Shown: in pieces, positions 20,102 through 28,752 of the stretch
Numbering within the stretch: position 1 is the first letter of the stretch
Layout: each line of letters starts with the position of its first letter
Assembly: GCA_020975725.1 (NCBI GenBank)
Contig: QXJR01000007.1
Coordinates: forward strand, 248,001 to 312,000
Source: Picocystis sp. L7
Taxonomy: Eukaryota; Chlorophyta; Picocystophyceae; Picocystales; Picocystaceae
Direction of reading: 5' to 3'
Length of the DNA stretch: 64,000 nt
Position numbers and translations under genes: made by a program
Notes under the pieces: generated by a model
The model's database searches: none
The model's input: the letters and a program-made list of their open reading frames with translations, nothing else
Told to the model about the DNA's origin: nothing

Positions 20102-21373
20102 ATGGACGTGCCATGCGCCTTCTACCTCGAAAAGAAGCGAAGAAGGTGCAGGTTCAAAGCCAAGTTGGGGAGCTCGTTCTGTGGAAACCACCAGCCGAAT
20201 GCCAAACGCGTGCCTTGTCCCATCGATCCCAGGCACGACGTCAACGAAGCGGAGTTGGAAGCGCACTGCGCCAAGTGTCCCGCACTGCGAGATCGATTGG
20301 CGAAGCTCGAAGCGTCGCATTACCGGAAAGGAATCAATCGGTGTCCCCGAGACGAAAGGTTCGACCCGCCCAAATGCGGGAGCGATCCAAAGGCGAGACG
20401 GGAAGCGTTCGAAGCGCTCGGAAGCGACGGCGCTGTACAACTCGTGCGCCGAGTGGAAGCCGCCTGGCGAGAAGCGTGTGGACGAGAACCGGAAACCAGC
20501 ATCGTGTGTAGGGAGGACGTGGTCCAGAACCGGCAGGGAAGGGCCAACGTGAAGCTGAACGAAAAGCACGTGACGCAGCAGGTCTCCATCGTCGGCAACG
20601 TAGAGCGGTGGGCCGGCGGCGCCACCTCAAGACGGACCGGCATCCAGTGCATCGTCGAATTCGGCGCTGGAAGGGGATACTTGGGCTCCATGGCGGCGGA
20701 TATGCTTCGTCCCGACAAAGTTCTGTTCGTGGAGAGGAAATCCTACCGCTTCAAAGCAGAGAGGGAGCTCCGACAGATCCCTTCTCTGGAATGCAAGCGC
20801 GCAAAGGCGGACATCATGGATTTCGACCTTTCCAACCACGAATGGTTCGGACCCGAGGAGGAGAAGCATTGCGTAATAGGATTGGCGAAGCACTTGTGTG
20901 GCAGCGCCACGGATCTGGCCATTCGTTGCTGTCTGGAGACAAGCCGAGCATGGGAAGAGGGGAACAGGCACGTGCTGCAGGGCTTTGCATGTGCCGTGTG
21001 CTGTCACCACTTGACGAATTGGGAAAGCTACGAGAACAAGCGGTTTTGGATAGATCTTGGCTTCACGTCCACCGAGTTCGAACTCTTGTGTTGGATGACT
21101 TCTTGGGCCATATGCGGTTCGGAACACTGTTGCAACGGTGTGGGCGATGGATCCGCTCCTGTGCAGGGGACCGTCCGGGAGGTGCCTTCCACGTCTCGCG
21201 GTCTTCTGAGTCGACGGGAGAGGTTGGAATTCGGCCGCAAATGCAAGCAGCTGATCGACGAGGGTCGCGTGCGTCTGTTGCGACGCGCGGGTTACGCGGC
21301 GGACCTGTTGACCTACGTCCCTCGCTCCGTCTCGGAGGAGAACCGTTTGATCAACGCTCGCCGTCTCTCGTGA
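20102..21373 (+). CDS. TRM13: tRNA 2'-O-methyltransferase TRM13
   Basis: 423 aa. TRM13 methylates the ribose 2'-OH of position 4 in the acceptor stem of certain tRNAs. The N-terminus carries a short Cys/His motif (C...RRRCR...FCGNH, about 5-30), then a CHHC-type zinc finger (CPIDPRHDVNEAELEAHCAKC, about 39-59). The catalytic domain has the SAM-binding loop EFGAGRGYLG (about 186-195) and the family-typical KHLCGSATDLA (about 262) and CCHH motifs. Single exon. Order and length match the eukaryotic family. A few longer frames in other phases overlap it and are spurious. Confidence 0.9.
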   Translation: MDVPCAFYLEKKRRRCRFKAKLGSSFCGNHQPNAKRVPCPIDPRHDVNEAELEAHCAKCPALRDRLAKLEASHYRKGINRCPRDERFDPPKCGSDPKARREAFEALGSDGAVQLVRRVEAAWREACGREPETSIVCREDVVQNRQGRANVKLNEKHVTQQVSIVGNVERWAGGATSRRTGIQCIVEFGAGRGYLGSMAADMLRPDKVLFVERKSYRFKAERELRQIPSLECKRAKADIMDFDLSNHEWFGPEEEKHCVIGLAKHLCGSATDLAIRCCLETSRAWEEGNRHVLQGFACAVCCHHLTNWESYENKRFWIDLGFTSTEFELLCWMTSWAICGSEHCCNGVGDGSAPVQGTVREVPSTSRGLLSRRERLEFGRKCKQLIDEGRVRLLRRAGYAADLLTYVPRSVSEENRLINARRLS

Positions 21374-21515
21374 CGTCTTCCATCCTCACCTTTCCATCCT
21401 GCGTTCCACATCCACCTTCCCTCCATCGTTCCTGCTTCCCTTTCCGAGGCATCCCGTCCCACTGGCTTCGAACCGTCGGACCTGTCCCTGGACGTCCGGG
21501 TCGATGTTTTTGCAC

Positions 21516-21523
21516 GAGTTAAC
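21516..21523. promoter_or_regulatory. GAGTTAAC motif upstream of CDK7
   Basis: GAGTTAAC in GAGTTAACCCCG, about 100 bp upstream of the CDK7 start. One of a set of similar upstream sites in this window (see findings). Confidence 0.3.
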
Positions 21524-21616
21524 CCCGTGGGGTCGGGCCAGGCCCAGAGCCACCTCGACCGATTCGTTCGAGTCGATTCCTCGTCGGTGTCGGATTGGCC
21601 GTCGGTGTGGAGCGCC

Positions 21617-22924
21617 ATGGAACGGTACGAGAAAGGAGAGAAGCTGGGCCAAGGACAGTTCGGAGAGGTGTTCCGTGCCGTGGACAAGGAAACGGGAAAG
21701 GTGGTGGCCATCAAAAGGGTGGGCGTCGGCAGCCAAGAACAAGGGATCAACTTCACGGCGCTGCGAGAAATCAAACTGCTGAAAGAGCTCCAAGGGGAAT
21801 ACATCGTGCCGCTGGTCGATGTGTTCCTGCACAAGAGGAACCTCAACCTCGTCTTCGACTTCATGGAATGCGACCTCGAAGCCGTGATCAAAGACACGAG
21901 CCTGAAGCTGGCGGACGCAGACGTCAAGTCGTACCTCCAGATGACCCTGAAAGCGTTAGAACATTGCCACAAGAACTGGATCGTGCACAGAGACGTCAAA
22001 CCCAACAACCTCCTGGTGAGCTCGGAAGGGATGCTGAAGCTCACGGATTTCGGATTGGCCCGCCTGTTCGGTAGTCCGGACCGAAGGTTCACCGCCCAAG
22101 TGTTCGCCAGGTGGTATCGACCCGTGGAGCTCCTGTGCGGGAGCAAACAATACGGCCCCGCGGTAGACATGTGGGCTTGTGGATGCGTGTTCGCCGAGCT
22201 GATGCTGCGAAAACCTGTCTTTCCTGGCACGTCGGACCTCGATCAGTTGACGAAGATCTTCACCCTCCTGGGGACTCCAACGGAAGAGCAATGGCCAGGC
22301 ATGAGGTGCCTGCCTCAGTTCATGGAGTGCAGGCCTTGTCCTGCCCCGCCCATGCGAAAGTTTTTCCCCACCGCACCTGATGCAGCACTGGACCTTCTTT
22401 CCAAGATGCTCTGTTTTGATCCGAATCGGCGGATATCCGCCAGGGACGCACTGAATCACCGTTATTTCAAGGAGGGGGACGTGCCACGCCCTCTGGATCA
22501 GTTGCCGCGACCGTCCAAGAAGGTTGCGCTCAATCCTCTGATGAAGCGCTCCGTTCCCAGCGGCATGCTTGCACCGCACGTCCATGACAACGGCAAGGAG
22601 AAGGCGGAGGAGATCTTCTCGGAGGACGATCCACCAGAAGCACCCCCCACCAAACAACGCATATCTTCCCTACCGGATGGCACGCCTGCTGCCATGCCCA
22701 GGAGATCCTTGGCACCACCCTCCACTCGTCCAGGCGCAGGGATGATGAGCGTGGAGGAGGCCACCGTGCCTCCGTCCGTGACGATGTTCACGCCCATGTC
22801 CACAGAAGGAATGCGGGATCACAAGCCCATGTTGAACACGGTGGATCGCAACTACCTCTTGCAACGAAAGCTGCAGATGGACGAGGAACTCGACGGCGCC
22901 AACGAAGAGGACATGAAGGGGTGA
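21617..22924 (+). CDS. CDK7: CDK7/CDKD-type cyclin-dependent kinase
   Basis: 435 aa with start MERYEKGEKLGQGQFGEV; 30 extra in-frame residues upstream (ATG 21527) look like 5' UTR. It is the catalytic subunit of the CDK-activating kinase, working with cyclin H, and with TFIIH on the RNA polymerase II tail. Diagnostic features are the cyclin-binding helix NFTALRE (the CDK7 version of PSTAIRE), VAIK lysine, HRDVKPNNLL, DFG and FGSPDRRFT before the T-loop. The kinase domain ends near YFKEGD. A ~135-residue Pro/Ser-rich tail follows, as in plant CDKD. Odd: the APE motif reads PVE (WYRPVELL), so the usual Ala-Pro pair is replaced while the Glu is kept. Tight head-to-tail spacing with the next gene. 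Confidence 0.92.
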   Translation: MERYEKGEKLGQGQFGEVFRAVDKETGKVVAIKRVGVGSQEQGINFTALREIKLLKELQGEYIVPLVDVFLHKRNLNLVFDFMECDLEAVIKDTSLKLADADVKSYLQMTLKALEHCHKNWIVHRDVKPNNLLVSSEGMLKLTDFGLARLFGSPDRRFTAQVFARWYRPVELLCGSKQYGPAVDMWACGCVFAELMLRKPVFPGTSDLDQLTKIFTLLGTPTEEQWPGMRCLPQFMECRPCPAPPMRKFFPTAPDAALDLLSKMLCFDPNRRISARDALNHRYFKEGDVPRPLDQLPRPSKKVALNPLMKRSVPSGMLAPHVHDNGKEKAEEIFSEDDPPEAPPTKQRISSLPDGTPAAMPRRSLAPPSTRPGAGMMSVEEATVPPSVTMFTPMSTEGMRDHKPMLNTVDRNYLLQRKLQMDEELDGANEEDMKG

Positions 22925-23051
22925 TACTCATAAGGTGCGTTCGCGTGTGTTGGACGCGCAGGAGACGGGCAACCTGGCTTCTTTCCTTCCACGAGGCTCT
23001 TCCAGGTCCATCCAGGGGAGCCCGCAGGGGGTCCACTCCTTTCGGGCAGGC

Positions 23052-24005
23052 ATGGCCGAAGTGCGCGCCTCGCAGGTGGCAGAATGGCGCGCTCACGAAG
23101 GCGCATGCCTGGGCGCATGCTTCAGCCACGACGGTGCGTACGTCTTGACGGGTGGACAGGACCGCGTGGTTCGACTGTGGACGGCGCGGGAAGGCTCCGC
23201 CTCGCCCAAGGCGCTGCAGACGTTCGTCGGACATGGACGGAGCGTGCGCGGCGTCGCGTGCAGCGTCGACGGCGACCGCGTGGCCTCCTGCAGCGCAGCA
23301 GGCGAGGCACGGGTGTGGGACGTGCGCACGGCACGTTCCCTGCGCGTCTTGCGCGGTCACGTGGCTGCGGCGCACGCGGTGTCCTTCGTCGGCGTGGACG
23401 ACGCCATGGCCGTCACGGGAAGCGAAGACGCTTCGGTGATGCTGTGGGACCTTCGTGCGTCGAGCCACAAGCCTGTGCAGACCATGCGAGAGGCTTCGGA
23501 TTCGGTGACGTGCGTGTTTGGATGGAAGGACGGCGTGGTGGCCGCCGGCGCCGACGGTTGCGTGCGCACCTACGACGTGCGACGGGGAAAGTGCGTCGCC
23601 GACGCGTGCGGCGCGCCGGTGTCGTGCGTCAGCTTCGCCGAGGACGGCGTGCGTGCCGTCGCGGCCTGCCTGGACCATCGGATGACGATGTACGATCGGA
23701 GCGACGGGATGCACCTCGCGACCTTCCGCGGCCATCGCAGCGAATCCGTGCGCACGGGTTGCGCCTTCGTGGCTGGAGATCGACACGTGGCCTGTGGATC
23801 CGAGGACGGACGCGTGTGCGTGTGGGACGCCATGCCTGCATGCCGAACTGGCGCTGGAGGTGGGGAAACGCCGGTCTTGGACCTGCAGGCGCACGTCCCT
23901 GGTCGTGCGGTGTGTGCGGTCGTGTCCCATCCCACCCGTCCCAAGCTGCTTTCCACCGCGGAAGACGGCATGGCGTGCATCCATCGCCTCCATCCAGGTC
24001 CTTGA
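23052..24005 (+). CDS. WDR83: WD40 protein WDR83/MORG1
   Basis: 317 aa, the usual length for this family. WDR83 is a seven-bladed propeller that scaffolds MAP kinase signalling in animals and also associates with the spliceosome. Repeats are visible as GH-WD-like blocks, e.g. HEGACLGACFSHDG, RVVRLW, GHGRSVRGVACS and VMLWDLR. Family-specific stretches are DGCVRTYDVRRG, VSCVSFAEDG and ACGSEDGRVCVWD. The start is the ATG at 23052 (GGCATGGCC), only ~127 bp after the CDK7 stop. The upstream open frame reads into the CDK7 end and is not needed. Confidence 0.85.
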   Translation: MAEVRASQVAEWRAHEGACLGACFSHDGAYVLTGGQDRVVRLWTAREGSASPKALQTFVGHGRSVRGVACSVDGDRVASCSAAGEARVWDVRTARSLRVLRGHVAAAHAVSFVGVDDAMAVTGSEDASVMLWDLRASSHKPVQTMREASDSVTCVFGWKDGVVAAGADGCVRTYDVRRGKCVADACGAPVSCVSFAEDGVRAVAACLDHRMTMYDRSDGMHLATFRGHRSESVRTGCAFVAGDRHVACGSEDGRVCVWDAMPACRTGAGGGETPVLDLQAHVPGRAVCAVVSHPTRPKLLSTAEDGMACIHRLHPGP

Positions 24006-24165
24006 TGCGCTTCTCCAGCGGTCCATGGTCGATGGCCAGGATCCTTCCGACACGTGCCCAGTGGTTGTCCTTGCCTCTCCTCTGGTTTTGGGGTTCGAAC
24101 CGAACCACCAACCCCCATTCGTGCCAGCTGGATCGAACCGACACGTCGTCGACCGCACCGCCGAC

Positions 24166-24366
24166 ATGGACGGAGACGAGGCGCGCCGCAGAGCGGCCAA
24201 ACGAGCGAAGGCAGGCGTGCGTGCAGTAGACAAGCTGGGTGCGGTGCTGCTGGTGGCAGCAGCGGCCGCCGCATGGATGTATGCGCGAGGAGGAGACGAA
24301 AGACGTGCCCAAGGATCCGACAAGCAAGCCGACGAAGCTCTGCACCACAAAGAAACGTCCCCATGA
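24166..24366 (+). CDS. Small single-pass membrane protein (66 aa)
   Basis: Short frame beginning at the ATG at 24166 after a Lys/Arg/Ala-rich helix (EARRRAAKRAKAGVRAVDK). A single hydrophobic segment, LGAVLLVAAAAAAWMYA (about 25-41), is followed by a charged tail ending HHKETSP. The layout fits a small integral membrane protein of mitochondria or ER. I recognise no family. It sits 160 bp after WDR83 in the same direction. It could be 3' UTR noise, but the basic helix, membrane segment and polar tail are coherent. Confidence 0.45.
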   Translation: MDGDEARRRAAKRAKAGVRAVDKLGAVLLVAAAAAAWMYARGGDERRAQGSDKQADEALHHKETSP

Positions 24367-24831
24367 ACCTTGGGAACGAAAGCCAATGCACGAGCCGCAC
24401 TTGAGTCGGTCAGGAAGAAAGCGAAAGGAACGTCATCCGCAAGAGAAGTGGACGTGAAACGCGTGCCGTGCGGTCGCGGTGCGGATTCCGGTCTCGAACG
24501 GTGGAGACGCGTCGGACGGCGTGAACTCGTGCGTTGTTGATGTGAACCGACAGCCTTGAAATAAAAGCGTCGCTTCATTACTTGTTGTCGTGCACAAAAC
24601 TGGACGTGCCGTTCGCGAGAAAAAAAGAAAATGGCAAGTGGCGGGTAAAAGACACGGTCGTCGAAAGAGGCGTGGACGTTTCCACGTCCTCCCGTCCTGG
24701 CGAACGCCGTGCACGTGTCCTCTGCTGGCGAAACAAGACCTTTCCGATCCGCGTTTCGCGACCAACCTTCTCCATCAGCACGTTGTCGGCGAAAACCGTC
24801 GACGACGAAATCGAACGTTTCGTTCCTGCCG
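24367..24831. other. Intergenic, convergent 3' ends
   Basis: 465 bp between the small membrane protein and the TPR gene. AATAAA-like GAAATAAAAGC lies at about 24558. No further gene seen. Confidence 0.4.
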
Positions 24832-25764
24832 TCAGCCGGCACGGCTCTCCAGGTTCAGAAGGCTTTCGAGTCCATCCACCAGCACGGATGGCCATTTGCG
24901 CGTTTCTCGGAGCCATTGCGGATCTTTGTACCTGGCATCATCCACGCGATTCCATTGTGTCTCCGCTTCACCTTCGTTGCCTCGTCGCCAGAGGGCAGCT
25001 GCCAGAGCGGCACGGACGTCGTCGAAAGCCGCGTACCGACGCAAGAGAGAACGCATCTCCTTCATCGCCACGTCTTCATCACCAGCAGCGTACCTTGCAA
25101 TCGCTGCGTTTGCGGCCGCGAAGGCGAACTGCGGAGAGAGCTGGTAGGCGCGATCGTACTGGTCGGCAGCTCGACGGTACTCTCTGCGTGCGAGCGACAC
25201 GTTTCCCAGATTGTTCCACGCGGCCGGATCGTCCGGAACCGCCTCCAGCACCGCCTCGTAATCCGCCTGAGCATCGTCGAGCCTTCCGAGTGCTTCCATG
25301 GCCACGCCGCGGTTCAGCCTCGGATCCACGGCTTCTGGAAGCTCTTCCAACGCCCGTCCGTAATCGTCCACGGCGTCTTTCAGGCGTCCCATGCGCGCAC
25401 GAGCGTTACCTCGGTTTCCAAACGCCCTTCCGCGCGCTTCCTTCGCCCACGGCGCCCTGGAGGAGCGCAGCACGTCCAGCAGGTCCGTCCATTCCTCCTC
25501 TTCTTCGACCACGGTCGTGGCCCCCAAAGCGCGCTCGAACCGCGCCGATACGCCTCGCAGGAGCTCCACGTCTTCCTGCTGGCCTTCCTCCGCCCGAGCC
25601 AGACGCGTTTTCCGCAGTCCGATCCCCGCCACCGTCGTGAAGATGGCCAAACGCCGCGTGGCGCATGGCGTCGGACACGCACGCATGTCCCACCGCCACG
25701 TCCTACGTCCCCCCCCCTTTTCGTCCTTCCCGCCATCTCCCTTTCCCCCTCCACCAATCAGCAT
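24832..25764 (-). CDS. Thylakoid-lumen type TPR protein
   Basis: 310 aa from the first ATG (25764), or 284 from the second (25686). The signature is that of a TPR family found in cyanobacteria and plant chloroplasts: GRAFGNRGNARARMGR, RLNRGVAMEALGR, PDDPAAWNNLGNVSLARREY, FAAANAAIARYAAG and LLRRYAAFDDVRAALAAALW, ending WPSVLVDGLESLLNL. The N-terminus has RRLAIFTTVAGIGL followed by ARAEEG. This looks like a twin-Arg thylakoid signal with an AxA cleavage site, so location in the lumen is likely. The Gly-rich first 26 residues do not look like a classic transit peptide, so the exact start is open. Molecular role unknown; probably photosystem assembly or protein-protein scaffolding. Confidence 0.8.
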   Translation of the reverse strand: MLIGGGGKGDGGKDEKGGGRRTWRWDMRACPTPCATRRLAIFTTVAGIGLRKTRLARAEEGQQEDVELLRGVSARFERALGATTVVEEEEEWTDLLDVLRSSRAPWAKEARGRAFGNRGNARARMGRLKDAVDDYGRALEELPEAVDPRLNRGVAMEALGRLDDAQADYEAVLEAVPDDPAAWNNLGNVSLARREYRRAADQYDRAYQLSPQFAFAAANAAIARYAAGDEDVAMKEMRSLLRRYAAFDDVRAALAAALWRRGNEGEAETQWNRVDDARYKDPQWLRETRKWPSVLVDGLESLLNLESRAG

Positions 25765-25981
25765 GCGTCCCGGGGCCCTCCCCGAACCGGATGAGGACAG
25801 CTCAGCACCCCCCCGCCCGAGGAATCCCTCTTCGGCGACCTCCGTTTTCGGTCCTTTCGGTGCAGCTCGTGACGGGGATGTCCGTCCATTCCGAACGCGT
25901 GCCTGTGAGGAAGTGTGAGACCAACCAAGGCGAGCGGCATGGGGGAATGGAACCCGTCACAGAACCGAAAAGCGAACGAGG

Positions 25982-27100
25982 ATGCACCGACGCGCGTGCA
26001 CGAACACACGAAAGGAAGTCCTGGGCACGCGTAGGGTGCGTGCCCCGAGGCGTTTGGAGGTGAACAGGAAGGCTTCGGACGGAACTCTGGTGTCGGTGGA
26101 CGTGGAACCCCTGCGACATGGCGTGGCTGCCCGCCAAGGACCGAGGGAGGAGATGGAAGACGAAGCCGTGGTCATGGACGAGAGCATGTGTGGATTCATG
26201 TACGCAGCTGTGTTCGATGGACACGGTGGACTGTCAAGTGCGGACTACCTGAGGCTCACGCTCTTCGAGACCTTCAGGGATGTCGTGGAACACGACTTGT
26301 CGCTTGGAGGATCCAAAGGGATCCTAGACCACGAAGGAACGGATCTGTGCTGCCCTCGCTCCTTCACACCGTCCCTGGTGCAAGCATTCCACGATACCGA
26401 CAAAAAGCTTCTCGGTTGGCTGGCTACAGAGAAGAAAGGGACCATGGAGGCCCTCTCCGGTGCTACCGCTACTGTGCTGCTCGCTAGGAAGGACCGCCTG
26501 GTGGTGGCCAATGTAGGGGACAGCAGAGCAGTTCTGTGCAGAGGAGGGAAGGCCGTGGACCTCTCCTCCGAACATAGGGTGCACGGCGGCGGAGAAATGG
26601 TAGAACAAGAACTGAAACGGATCCAAGCAGCCGGCGGGTGGGTCGACGATGGCCGTGTTCTGGGTGTATTGGCCGTCAGCAGGGCCTTTGGGGACGTCGA
26701 GTTCAAGGGAGATGGGTTGAACATGCTGATGGCAAGCGGGGTCAAGGAAGGCTTGTGGTCCAGGGAGTTCGCCGAAAAAGCATCCTTCAGTTCAGATCCC
26801 GTGATTCCAACTCCAGATGTCACGGAAATCGTGCTGGGGGACGACGATGAGTTCGTGATTGTTGCCAGCGATGGGTTGTGGGACGTGATGCCGAGCCAGC
26901 AGGTTGTGCAGCAAGTGCGAAAGGAGCTCCAGAAGCACGGAGATATCCAGCTTGCTGCAGACAATATCGCAGACCTGGCCGTCAAGCGATACACGCAAGA
27001 CAATGTGGCCGTAATCATCATCGATCTTGACCGCGGTCTACGTGGTTCCTCAACTGGTGATGCCGTGGGAAAGAAAAAAGGTTTGTTTGGAATGTTTTAA
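25982..27100 (+). CDS. PP2C phosphatase of TAP38/PPH1 (LHCII phosphatase) type
   Basis: 372 aa. PP2C metal-site motifs are present: MEDEAVV, VFDGHGG, SGATATV, NVGDSRAV, ASDGLWD and QDN. Outside these the sequence tracks the plant chloroplast LHCII phosphatase, e.g. ELKRIQAAGGWVDDGRVLG, AVSRAFGDVEFK, KEGLWSREFAEKASF and IPTPDVTEI. That enzyme dephosphorylates LHCII to reverse state transitions. The first ~35 residues are basic and Ser/Thr/Arg-rich, like a transit peptide. The plant protein ends in a membrane segment; here the C-terminus is short and basic (KKKGLFGMF) with no membrane helix. It converges on the REXO4 gene with 105 bp between stops. Confidence 0.82.
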   Translation: MHRRACTNTRKEVLGTRRVRAPRRLEVNRKASDGTLVSVDVEPLRHGVAARQGPREEMEDEAVVMDESMCGFMYAAVFDGHGGLSSADYLRLTLFETFRDVVEHDLSLGGSKGILDHEGTDLCCPRSFTPSLVQAFHDTDKKLLGWLATEKKGTMEALSGATATVLLARKDRLVVANVGDSRAVLCRGGKAVDLSSEHRVHGGGEMVEQELKRIQAAGGWVDDGRVLGVLAVSRAFGDVEFKGDGLNMLMASGVKEGLWSREFAEKASFSSDPVIPTPDVTEIVLGDDDEFVIVASDGLWDVMPSQQVVQQVRKELQKHGDIQLAADNIADLAVKRYTQDNVAVIIIDLDRGLRGSSTGDAVGKKKGLFGMF

Positions 27101-27205
27101 AAGTTCCTCTTTTATTGCAGCGTGGGTCATCGTAGGAGTGGGCGAATGCACAGGATTGCCTTCGTTCTTCCCCCTTGGATGCCTTTTGTGATGAATGAAC
27201 ATCCC

Positions 27206-28060
27206 TCACTTTCTCTTCCTTTTCCTCCTGGATAAGACTAGCATCTCCTTCTCCCAAGTTTGCCTGAACTTGTGGTACAGGTACAATGCTGCACGTGCAT
27301 CGTCTACCGACGAGTGTTCGCCGCCTTGGATCTGGAATCCCAAGTGTTCTTTCGCAAGGTGACGCAGAGGTCTCGGTCGTCCGCGGCTTCCATCCCTTCG
27401 TTTGATGCAGAGCGGTTTGAACCTAGCCGTGTCCCGTGTCAACGAACCTGGATGCTTCAAGAGGAGCACTTGGAAATCGTTCTTCAAGGCGTGTCCTACC
27501 ACCGTTTTTCCTTGGAGGATCTTCGCCACTTGCTTCTGCACTTCGTGAAAGGTGGGCGCTTCGCGCAGGTCGCTGGGACGCACGCCGCTGTACTCGGTCC
27601 TGTAGTCGGTTACCTTCTCAATGACTTTGACGAAGGTGTCCAGCAGCACGTTCCCGTAGTAGTTGACGACGGAGACGCGGGCGAGTGCGCTTCGCACGCC
27701 GCCTTCACCAACGCCGACCATCTCGCAGTCCAAGGCGACGATGTGGGTATCGGAGAGGTCGCCAGACAGCGGTCTGGGAAGCTTCGCCGGTGGTTTCTGC
27801 GCTTCTACTTCTTCGCCTTCCAATGGTTCGTTCCTCTTCCTCTTTTTGCTACCCGCTCCGATCTCTCGCTTCAACCTCTCCCAGTTGCTTCCGGCCGCGA
27901 CCACCCCGTCGGCATGCGTCTTCTTCCCTTTCCCGTGCGTTCGTGCAGCTTCCTCAGCCCTTTTCAAGCCTTCCTTGCCTCGTTTCCGCCTCCTCTTGCC
28001 GTCCTCCTTCCCTGATTTGACGCCGTTTGGCGCCTCTGTCGAGTGCGCCGTCGAGGCCAT
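27206..28060 (-). CDS. REXO4: REXO4-like DEDDh 3'-5' RNA exonuclease
   Basis: 284 aa from the ATG at 28060. A basic N-terminal region (about 1-100, Lys/Arg-rich, probable nucleolar targeting) is followed by the exonuclease domain. Exo I is ALDCEMVG, Exo II VVGHALKNDF and Exo III HSSVDDARAALYLY, giving all DEDDh residues. The block YSGVRPSDLREAPTF is characteristic of the REX4/REXO4/ISG20 group. Expected role is nucleolar rRNA processing. The C-terminus ends in SRRKRKRK. The start lies directly against a pyrimidine-rich minisatellite. Confidence 0.9.
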   Translation of the reverse strand: MASTAHSTEAPNGVKSGKEDGKRRRKRGKEGLKRAEEAARTHGKGKKTHADGVVAAGSNWERLKREIGAGSKKRKRNEPLEGEEVEAQKPPAKLPRPLSGDLSDTHIVALDCEMVGVGEGGVRSALARVSVVNYYGNVLLDTFVKVIEKVTDYRTEYSGVRPSDLREAPTFHEVQKQVAKILQGKTVVGHALKNDFQVLLLKHPGSLTRDTARFKPLCIKRRDGSRGRPRPLRHLAKEHLGFQIQGGEHSSVDDARAALYLYHKFRQTWEKEMLVLSRRKRKRK

Positions 28061-28062
28061 GC

Positions 28063-28413
28063 CGCCTCTCCCTGTCAATCCCTGTCAATCGCTCTCAAGC
28101 TTCCTCTCAGTCCCTGTCAAGCTCCCTCTCCCTGCCAATCCCTCTCAATCTCCCTCTCCCTCTCAGTCCCTGCCAATCCCTGTCAACCTCCCTCTCCCTC
28201 CCAGTCCCTGTCGATCCCTGTCAATCTCCCTCTCCCTCTCAGTCCCTGTCGATCCCTCTCGATCTCCCTCTCCCTCTCAGTCCCTCTCAATCCCTGTCAA
28301 TCTCCCTCTCATTCCCTGTCGATCCCTCTCGATCTCCCTCTCCCTCTCAATCGCTCTGAACCTCTCTCCACCCCTCCCACTCCCACTGGCACTTCCTCTC
28401 ATTCTCACTCTCA
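28063..28413. repeat. Pyrimidine-rich minisatellite
   Basis: About 350 bp of degenerate tandem repeats built from CCCTGTCAATC, CCCTCTCAATC and CTCCCTCTC variants; nearly all pyrimidine on the + strand with isolated GTC, GAT or AAT. It begins just upstream of the REXO4 start codon and lies between two divergent genes. Confidence 0.85.
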
Positions 28414-28752
28414 ATGACTTCTCACAGGCTCCATGCCACTCACTCCATGTGCCGGTCCCACACGCAAGACTTCGAGGTCCCTGTCTTTCTCCTTGGTGTT
28501 CCTTCCTCCACTCTGCTCGTGAACTGCCCCATCCGTCCGGTACCGCGCCGAGGCGTGCGACTCCTACTGAAACCTTCGAGGCTCTTCCATAGCATTCCCT
28601 TCCTATCCATGTGCTTCTGCAATCCCTCTTCCCTTGCATTTCCACCTTCGTGTTCGATGTGGATGGATCGGATGCAGGATCCGTCCATCCATGTCTTTCC
28701 CCAAGCTGGTTGTGTCTCCTTCCGAGGACAACCCACGCCTTGCACACCACCC
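28414..28752. other. Upstream region of the MtnA-MtnK gene
   Basis: 339 bp between the minisatellite and the MtnA-MtnK ATG. An open frame runs through it in phase with the gene, but its residues are unlike MtnA. I see nothing else in it. Confidence 0.4.
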
